Part shown: positions 7,743 through 14,805 of the stretch, piece by piece
How positions within the stretch are numbered: position 1 is the stretch's first letter
How the letters are laid out: the number at the start of each line of letters is the position of its first letter
Source of the DNA: Diplocarpon mali
Taxonomy: Eukaryota > Ascomycota > Leotiomycetes > Helotiales > Drepanopezizaceae
Assembly: GCA_024741835.1 (NCBI GenBank)
Contig: JAENRP010000625.1
Location: 1-14,805, forward strand
Reading direction: 5' to 3'
Length of the DNA stretch: 14,805 nt
Made by a program: the position numbers and the translations under genes
The notes under the pieces: model-generated
The model's database searches: none
What the model was told of the DNA's origin: nothing
The model's input: the letters and a program-made list of their open reading frames with translations, nothing else

Positions 7743-10700
7743 TTAATGCTATACTTCTTAAATAGAATCGTCTTATTAATTATATTATTAGCTTTGATAT
7801 TATCTTTTATATCTTTAGTCTTTATTTAAAACTTATTATTATATAACTATAGCTTTAGTTATTAAATTAGCTTTTAAGTATTAGTAAAATCTTTAAAAAG
7901 TTCTTATTTATACTTCTTTAAATATGCTATTAGCTAAGATACGTCTTTTGCAAACAAATCCTTTATAGTTATTACTATTAATAGATCGTTTTATAATCTT
8001 CTGCTTATAAGGGCTTCTAATAACGGACTACCTTTTATCATTTTGATTATTATTTGGAATCTTGCAGAAGATTTATAGATTACGCCCTATCTTAATAATT
8101 AAGGCTTCTTTATATTAATAGAGTTGATAAGGAAATCTTTTAAATCAGCTCTATTCTTAAGCGTATTATTATTAACAACTTCTATATAGTTATTACTAAT
8201 AGTAAGAAAACCACCTTTCCTAGGCTCTCTATTAGAATCCAAGTTAATAAAAGTGCCTTATCTTATAAATACAGAGAATAGAGTAGTTTTATTAGAGATA
8301 TACTCCTTTAGAATTGTTCTATCCTTAATATTTAATTCTTTTTATTAAGCTGCGCTTTATACTAGGTTTAGCAAGATCTACTAAGAGTTTTTAAAGCAAT
8401 AAGGTATAAGTATAAATAACTTATAAGACTTTTCCTATATAGTAAATTCCTTAGTCGATTGTTTAGTAGTAGAAATTATATAATAGTTAATAGTTCTACT
8501 ATTAAGAGAATTAACCTACAAGCTAGGCCTAGGAATTAACCTTACGAATCTTGAGTTAGTATTAATCTTAATAGAAATAATTCGCAAATAGTAATTAATG
8601 CTTATAAATTATATAAGCTTAGGATATACTATTAGCTTATATAAAGAATTATAATAAGTTAATAGAGTATTAAGATATAGACTATAGTATATCCTTAAGG
8701 TCTGCTATATTAAGCTATAAGTTATATTATAGAGGAAGGCGAAGGGGGGGCTTAGCTTCTTATCTAAGGTCTAGAAATAGTATTAGTATATTTCTAGCTC
8801 CTCTTATACTAATATTAAAAATGAATTCTTTTTACAATTACTATAATTATATATACGCATAGTACTTAAAAAGGTATAGCTAAGTAACTTAGGCATATTT
8901 AAGAAGCCTTTGCTATAGAGCGATATCAAGCTATTATTAATTAGTATAGCATTATATTAGGCCAGGGTCTAAGCGATATTATAGAATAATTTAAGGGCTT
9001 TAGGTGCTACTCTAAACTTAAAGAAGCCTAATGATATATCCTTCTTAACTTAATTCGCTATTCTATTACTAATAGCTATAATAGTATGATTTTCAAGATA
9101 TAGTAAGAACAATTTCAAGTTTAGAGCTATATAAAATTTATAGATATTAGATGATATATCTTTATTATTAAGGCTTATTAATACTAACCTATAGTACTAC
9201 GCATATTATCTTTTATAGAGAGTATAAAATTTTTTATTATTAGTATCTTTAGAAATTCCTATTATAAATCTGCCTAGTTGTATCTTTATTTTTAATATTA
9301 CTACAATCTTGAATCTATTGCTATACTATAGTATTATCTTAATATTAAAGGGGACTTTATAGCACTTTATAGAGATAGTTATTATACTATCGTCTGATTT
9401 TTCTTTAAGAATATAGTAATCACCCTTTAGCTTTTTATACTTAATGAAAAACTATATAATATTATTAGCGGAAAATCTATCTTCTTAAAGCTTTATAATC
9501 TATTTAATAGCTCTTACTATCCCTTCCTATGCTAATAAAACTTCTTCTTAGTCTTCCTTTTTCAAATGCTTTATTATAGACTTATAAAATTCTAGTATAA
9601 ACTTTTATAAGTCTTTGGGAAAAGTCTATATAAGGTCAGATGTATCTTTCTTACTATTATTAAAAATTTCCAATATATTAGTAGCTATGCTATTATCTTT
9701 ATCTATTAAATTACTATTTAAGTTAATAATATTATATATATTGACCTATAGGCTGGGCTCGCGAGTCGATTTTATTACTATAGGTATTTAAGGGATTTTA
9801 GGAAATAGGGAATCAAAGTCGTCTGACTTAGATAATTGGCAGTTAAGGTAGTCTATTATTTATATATAAGGTATTATAAGTAACTTGTGTTTAAGGGCAT
9901 CTTTATTATATAGCGCTTCTACTTATAGGCCAGGCCTATAAGTCAAATTTGGCTTATTAGTTGAATCTGCTAAGGGTAGTAGTATTTTCTAAGCAGTAGG
10001 TATAATAAACTCTTATCTTTCTATCTTATTATTAAAGTAGTTTATAATATACTTAGCTAGATAGACTATCTTCTCCCTTACTATAAGTAGACTATATTAT
10101 AACTATTATAGGCTGAGGGTATTTAAAATAGTCTAATTAAAGAGTGTAAAATTATTATACTATAAGGGATCGTCTTTTATAGTTTAAATAGTAGAGTGTA
10201 TAATAGTGCTTAAGAACCTTATAAATTTCCTACTTTTAATGTTATTTCCTTGCAGCTTTTTCATTCCTTCTTATATAGTGAAATGATTTAATACCTATAT
10301 TGCTTTTACTATAGGTTAGTATATTTTAAAAATCTTGCCGAGTCTTTATAGAGTATTATTAGCTGTAATATCATTTATAAAGTAGCTCCGAAAGAGCGTT
10401 CCACATATTCTATTTGTAAACTGCATCAGTCTTTTCATATACTCATTTTTCTTATTTCGATTCTTCTAAAACAAATCAACCGAATTAGCATACCTCTAAT
10501 ATTCTTATAGAAACTTCTCCTAATTGATTCCCTTGGTCTTAAGCTCTTTTTTAAGAAAATCGTCGAACTTTAAAAATCCTTCTTTAATAGTAGAAATTCT
10601 ATAGTTTAGTACTTTAATAGACGAATTTAGGAATACTTATTGCTCTATTTCACCTAACGTTTTATAAGTAGTTATAATATCTTCTAATAATCTTAAAGCT

Positions 10701-10801
10701 TTTCTATCTTATAAAAAGCTACCCTTTAGTATTAGTTCATTACTAGCGGTATTTATTAATTGACTGCCTAAGGCAACAACTGATATATTTTTCTTAGGTA
10801 T
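7738..10801 (-). pseudogene. Block A relic, 5' part: large protein of unknown family
   Basis: Minus strand, one frame from 10801 down to the copia element with no frameshift. The frame has many TAA/TAG codons that often fall at the same aligned sites as in block B, as expected for Gln codons hit by RIP. The start is taken as ATA at 10801-10799 (M-P in the original) because block B has M-P at the matching place. The translation aligns with block B over most of its length: E-L-K-T-K-G-I-N against E-L-R-L-K-G-I-S, V-K-A-I-x-V-L-N against A-K-A-I-x-I-L-N, and E-E-L-E-I-Y-x-Y-Y-F against E-V-E-I-Y-L-Y-Y-F. Motif copies resembling T-C-x-P-G-L-R-V lie at 9943-9920, 9766-9743 and 8536-8513. I see no signal peptide, no clear membrane segments, and no polymerase or transposase motif. 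The function is unknown. The gene continues at 126-1 beyond the insertion. Confidence 0.75.
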
Positions 10802-11331
10802 GGCCTTTTTACTTAAGCTCAATAGTACTATAATGAATTATTTGGCAAGGATAGGATAATAGAACTTATAGAAGCTTATTTAAGGCAGATTAATAAGACG
10901 GTAAGCTTATATTAGGAAAGAATTAATAATAGAAGATAGTAGTAGTAGTATTACTAGTACTAGTACTAGGGTTTGGTAGGGTTATAGAAAAGGTAAAAAA
11001 AAAAAAAAAAAGTATAATCATAGTATAAGGAGAGGTTTATTTATAAAGATAGAATTGTACTAATGCATAAAGAAAAAGTGGGTATAAAGAGGCTAGAAGT
11101 AGGAACAAAAGTAAGGTGTAACGCATATAAGGACCTATAATTAGTAAATGATAATTCGTTAAAGGTAAAGATAATATTTTAAAGGTAAGCGTTAGAAAGT
11201 TGTATACAAAGGGAATAATCGAAGAATGAATTATATAAAGAGTAAAGTAAAATAAAGAATATATATAGAATAGAATAATAGGTTAAGAATAAAGGGATAT
11301 AGGTATATAAGAAGTAGATAATCCTAAAAAT
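10802..11331. other. Spacer between blocks A and B, purine-biased on plus strand
   Basis: No gene is seen. From about 10850 to 11320 the plus strand is strongly purine-biased, so the minus strand upstream of block A's start is pyrimidine-rich, as in many fungal promoters. It contains AGT triplets (about 10938-10950), a short ACTAGT-type repeat (10952-10969) and an A17 run (10995-11011). It would be the promoter and leader of block A and the 3' flank of block B. No specific regulatory site can be named. Confidence 0.5.
10995..11011 (+). repeat. A17 homopolymer
   Basis: Seventeen consecutive A, read as T17 on the minus strand and ending 194 bp upstream of the block A start. It may be part of a dT-rich promoter element. 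No target duplication or element body that would make it a retroposon tail was found next to it. Confidence 0.8.
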
Positions 11332-14300
11332 TCAACTTCCAATTTGCAATTTCTCTAAATGGTTTTTAAAAAAAAAGGGAGGTAGACTCGATTCTTTAGA
11401 TCGTCTGATTTAATTATTAATTATATTATCACTTTAGAGTCTTCTTCTCTTGCGTTAATTCTTACTTCTTAGCGATTTCTTAACTTTAGGGACCTCTCTT
11501 AAAGGATCTTCTATTAATACCCTTAGATTTAGTAACTAAGGTTCATCCGAACCATCTTAAAGGCTTAAGCTAGCTAAGTCTAACCTCACTCGCAGGCCAG
11601 GCTTGTAAGTCAGTCTTGGCGTTTTTAAGCTTAAGGGTAAAAATAGGAGATTGGTTCCTAAATTAGGGTCTAATGCTATAATAGTATCTTAATTTTTCTC
11701 TTTTCTGAATTTTCTTATAATAATGCCTTTATTAATTAATATATTAGGCTCTTAGATAGCATTTACTTTATTATATTATCCTTAAAACTTAAGTCTATAA
11801 AGAAGCGACTTAATATTTATAACGTTCGTCTAGGCTTTAATAAGGGTATTAAAGAGCTTTTGATTATATTTTGTAAAGTGGATTTTCAATTCGTCTTTAT
11901 TAAGAAGAAATAACTCCTATACTTTAATTATAACTGATAGATCCATTTAAGAGCATCAATTAATAATAGCTTTAAAGAGGCTGCTGCAGTTCTTAAGATG
12001 AAAAGCTGCCTTAAAAGGTATAGTAGTTTTGCTTATTTTAATCTATTTAAGCACTAAAGGTTGCTTTAAAGCAGAGATTAAAAAGATAAGATCAGAGATT
12101 CGAATCTTATTTTTCAAAGTATTCTTATTGCAAATAGCTATATAGTTATTACAAAAGGCTATAAAGCTACTAATTTTATAAAGTTTATCTAAGTGCATTT
12201 TAAGAAGGTGCCCTTATTTTATTATTACTATAATAGGGTTACTATTATTAGTAATAGGCTATAAGATCTCTTTTTACTTTATTTTTATAATTATATAAGC
12301 TAGTTGAGATTTTGAACTAAGTGCTTAGGAAGTCTATCGACTTATCTTCTTTACAAATAGAGTGAGTTTTATATTTAATTAAGAGCCGACTTACCTATTA
12401 AGGCTTTTAGTAGCTGGCCCTTATCCGATTAATAGAATCTAATAATCTAAGACTTGCTTTCTAATAAAATTAACTCATAGGCCAGGACCGCAAGTAAAAA
12501 TCGGAATTTCTTTATTAATAGTACTTGCATTTCTCTTTATTAAAACGACTTAATTATAAAGACTAAGGCCAATTAATTAAAGAGGTTTAGGATAGGCTAT
12601 AAGCTGATAGGCTCCTTTACTTTTTACTATTATAGCTAAGAGGTAGAGTCTATAATGCATTTAAAGGACTTATTAAGTAAGATTGAATATTATATTATAA
12701 AGAAAGTAAAAAGGTATAAAGGTTGCGTTATCTATAAGGTAGAAGTAATAAAGGTATATCTCTACTTCTTATCTTATAATAGAGAGGAATATACTTATAA
12801 AAGCACTATTATTAATAGTAAAATTATCGATTAGGAAGCGGCATCTAAAGGGTTTAAGTATTACAATTGACCTTTCTTTTTCTATTTCCTCTTGCTATTT
12901 ATTACTTAATAATATCGAAAAGAAAGAATTATTCTATTCAATTGGCTTTAACGCCTTTAAGGCTTCGGAATCAGCCTTGAATTTTGCAGCACTTAAAGAT
13001 GCCTCTATTATTAATAGGTTAGATTTGCATATCCTTAAAGAGATAAAGAATTGATTATTAAAGTAGATTAGAAAAAGATCAATATCTTCTATTATATAAA
13101 AAAGTTTAAAGTATTTAATAGTTTTATTAATATTAAATCCTTTATAATTAAGACTATAGTAAACTAAAAGAGAGCGAATATAAAGGTTGCAAAGTCTTCT
13201 CCCTTCGATTCTTACGCTAGGAAGATACTATTAAAAGCGAGTTTTTATTATAAAGGATACTTAAATATTATATTATTCTCTAAGCTTAAGGTTGAGAATA
13301 ACCGATTGAAGCATATTGTTATAATTACAAATATCTTAATTAATAGATTCCTCTTCGCATTCTCTTTCTTATAAGATAAAATAGTCTCGCTTAGTATCTA
13401 AAAGACTAGGTTCTTAACTTTTATAATTATTAAAGAATTGAATAATATCTATAAGGGCGAACTTATCTAAGATAAGCTATTAAATCTATTTAATAGCTCT
13501 CTTAATTGTCTTTAGAGCAATAGGAATAAGGTCTTTCCTTATATTATTATTTCTAAAACAGTTATATATAAATATAAAGAAGTTAAGAACTAGCTCCTTT
13601 AAGTTATTAAAGAAGGAGTTTAAGCAAGCGCGCAATCCTTTAGTTTTAAATTGCAAATTAGCTAAGGTGGCTATCGAATAATCTATCCTTCTTAAAGGTT
13701 AAGTTAAAATAGGTTGTTTAGCTAAAGGAGAGTCCCTTAAAGATTTTAAAAATTCTAAAGAGGCTGCGCTAAGCGTTTAAGCAGTTTGTTTAGCAGCAGT
13801 TTCTAAAATCATTTTAATAAGAGGCAAATTAGGTCTAGTTCTAAAATTCTCATTTCTAACTCTTAGTCTAAGACCGCAAGTCAAATTATATAGTTTAGCA
13901 CTTATTATATCTTTAGGTTAAGAAGCGAATTTTAAAGTAGACTTAATTATAAATAACCAATTCCCTTCTTTATTATTAAAGAAATCTCATCTAAACCCTA
14001 TTATAGGAGTCTAATTCTCTTTTAAAATAAGCAAACTATAAGCAGAAGCATAGAGCCCTAGTATATTAATAATAGTACTATTAAGTAAGGTAATATCTAT
14101 AGCTTAATTTAATCTTTTTATAGCTTTATCAGCTGCTATAAGTACTATATTAGATAGGCCTATAAATCTGCAACTGCGAATTCGATTGCCTTAGAATTTT
14201 GCTACTCTTTTTTAAATAATAAAGAAATTAAGAATCTAAATAGCTTTAGCAGTAAGAGTATTTTCCTTAAGAATTTTTAATAATACTTATCTTCTATTAT

Positions 14301-14727
14301 TAGAATTAATATTTGTTAAAAAGTGCGAATAAAATAAGAGTCCTCTCTTATTAATAGCTAAATTATCCAATCGTCAAATAGATTCTTCTCTTTTATCTTA
14401 ATCTATTTTGAAAGTATCGGCCAAGGTTATATATTAATCTACGTCAGCTAAGAATTCCTCTTTAGAGATTCCCTTTAGTCTTAATTCTTTAATTAAGAAG
14501 TTGTTAAATTAGAGAATTCTAAGGGCCACTTAAGTTGAAAGGTTATTAATAGCATTTGCGTAAGCTAAAAGGAGTTTTTATTACTTTATATCTCCTAAGG
14601 CTATATAGGTTGATTTAAAGTTCTTTAATAATGCAATAGCTCTACTATCTTAAGAGAAGTTTATAACTAGTGCTTATTTATCCTTTATTATAATAGATAA
14701 AACCATTTATAAGTTCTTTAAAGGCAT
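11332..14727 (-). pseudogene. Block B relic: large protein of unknown family, paralogue of block A
   Basis: Minus strand, one frame from ATG at 14727-14725 (M-P-L-K-N-L; a second ATG at 14706) for more than 1,050 codons without a needed frameshift. Stops are mostly TAA/TAG at likely Gln codons, plus a few TGA. Motif copies T-C-x-P-G-L-R-V lie at 13881-13858 (T-C-G-L-R-L-R-V), 12495-12472 (T-C-G-P-G-L-x-V) and 11610-11587 (T-Y-K-P-G-L-R-V). After the last motif come an acidic D-G-S-D-E-P and a basic K-R-K-R-R-R-like tail that could be a nuclear localisation signal. The end is uncertain: TAA at 11457-11455 may be a mutated Gln, and TGA at 11334-11332 is the next stop less typical of RIP. The composition is Leu/Ile/Lys/Asn-rich, inflated by mutation. 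I recognise no catalytic motif. Confidence 0.75.
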
Positions 14728-14805
14728 ATTACTTATGAAAGATAAGGAGTATAAATAAGAGAGTTTAATAGGGTATAAGAATTAAAAGGATATATAAGTT
14801 ATAAT
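14728..14805 (-). other. Sequence upstream of block B start
   Basis: Seventy-eight bases to the window edge. On the minus strand they are AT- and pyrimidine-rich with TTATATATCC near the edge, which could be a TATA region. This is too short and too mutated to call a promoter. Confidence 0.35.

Larger units (their letters stand above)
1..14805. other. RIP-type mutated, AT-rich repeat block
   Basis: Across the window CpA and TpG are scarce while TpA is very common. Reading frames that otherwise give recognisable protein are interrupted by TAA and TAG where Gln (CAA/CAG) or Trp (TGG) belongs. The two LTRs of the same element differ by transitions only. This is the footprint of repeat-induced point mutation, known from filamentous ascomycetes, which turns C into T mainly in CpA within duplicated DNA. 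Small frame-neutral changes dominate and indels are essentially absent. The 6240-7210 stretch keeps more G+C than the rest. I infer the taxonomic group from this mutation pattern, not from any marker gene. Confidence 0.9.

Noticed and set aside
7743..10801. Block A as a second retrotransposon (reverse transcriptase or transposase)
   Set aside because: No Y-x-D-D, DDE, HHCC or zinc-knuckle pattern was found in its frame or in block B. A transposon nature remains possible but is not supported by motifs.
10967..10988. Telomere-like TAGGGTT / TAGGGTT sequence
   Set aside because: Only two imperfect units are present, beside other short repeats. This is not enough to call an interstitial telomere.
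10995..11011. A17 as the tail of a LINE, SINE or processed copy
   Set aside because: No target duplication or recognisable element body adjoins it, and the surrounding strand bias explains an A run.
1..14805. Mitochondrial or other organelle origin because of high A+T
   Set aside because: LTR retrotransposon structure with target duplication and a RIP signature points to nuclear DNA. No organelle gene or intron is seen.

Overview
The window is an AT-rich, transposon-derived block from what is most likely a filamentous ascomycete (Pezizomycotina). Three things support this. It holds a complete but dead Ty1/copia LTR retrotransposon. CpA and TpG are depleted in favour of TpA on both strands. 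The reading frames are full of TAA/TAG codons at positions where the protein families carry Gln or Trp. This is the signature of repeat-induced point mutation (RIP). I see no intact protein-coding gene, tRNA, rRNA or CRISPR array.

Layout: (1) 1-126 is the 3' part of a minus-strand relic gene, here called block A. (2) 127-7742 is a 7.6 kb copia element with its target duplication: 198-bp LTRs at 132-329 and 7540-7737, flanked by the 5-bp duplication GTTTC at 127-131 and 7738-7742. Its gag-pol is one plus-strand frame (about 535-6045) in the order gag, protease, integrase, reverse transcriptase, RNase H. No frameshift is needed anywhere; only substitutions have killed it. A 1.5 kb 3' spacer (6046-7539) contains a GC-richer, purine-biased low-complexity tract. 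(3) 7738-10801, minus strand, is the 5' part of block A. (4) 10802-11331 is a purine-biased spacer with an A17 tract. (5) 11332-14727, minus strand, is a second relic of about 1,100 codons (block B), a diverged paralogue of block A.

The main result is the pair of blocks. Each keeps one reading frame for over 3 kb. The two align with each other from a shared start (ATG at 14727, ATA at 10801). Both contain a recurring short motif, roughly T-C-x-P-G-L-R-V, at nearly the same spacing (858 vs 846 nt from the start to the first motif, 1407 vs 1386 nt from first to second). I do not recognise the family. The copia element lies inside block A just before its last motif. Removing the element and one target-site copy restores block A's frame exactly, and the following residues match block B. 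The sequence of events is therefore: an old tandem or dispersed family of large proteins, insertion of a copia element into one member, and RIP that hit the element and both members. RIP needs close copies, so blocks A and B, which are too diverged to trigger it on each other, probably each belonged to a multicopy family.
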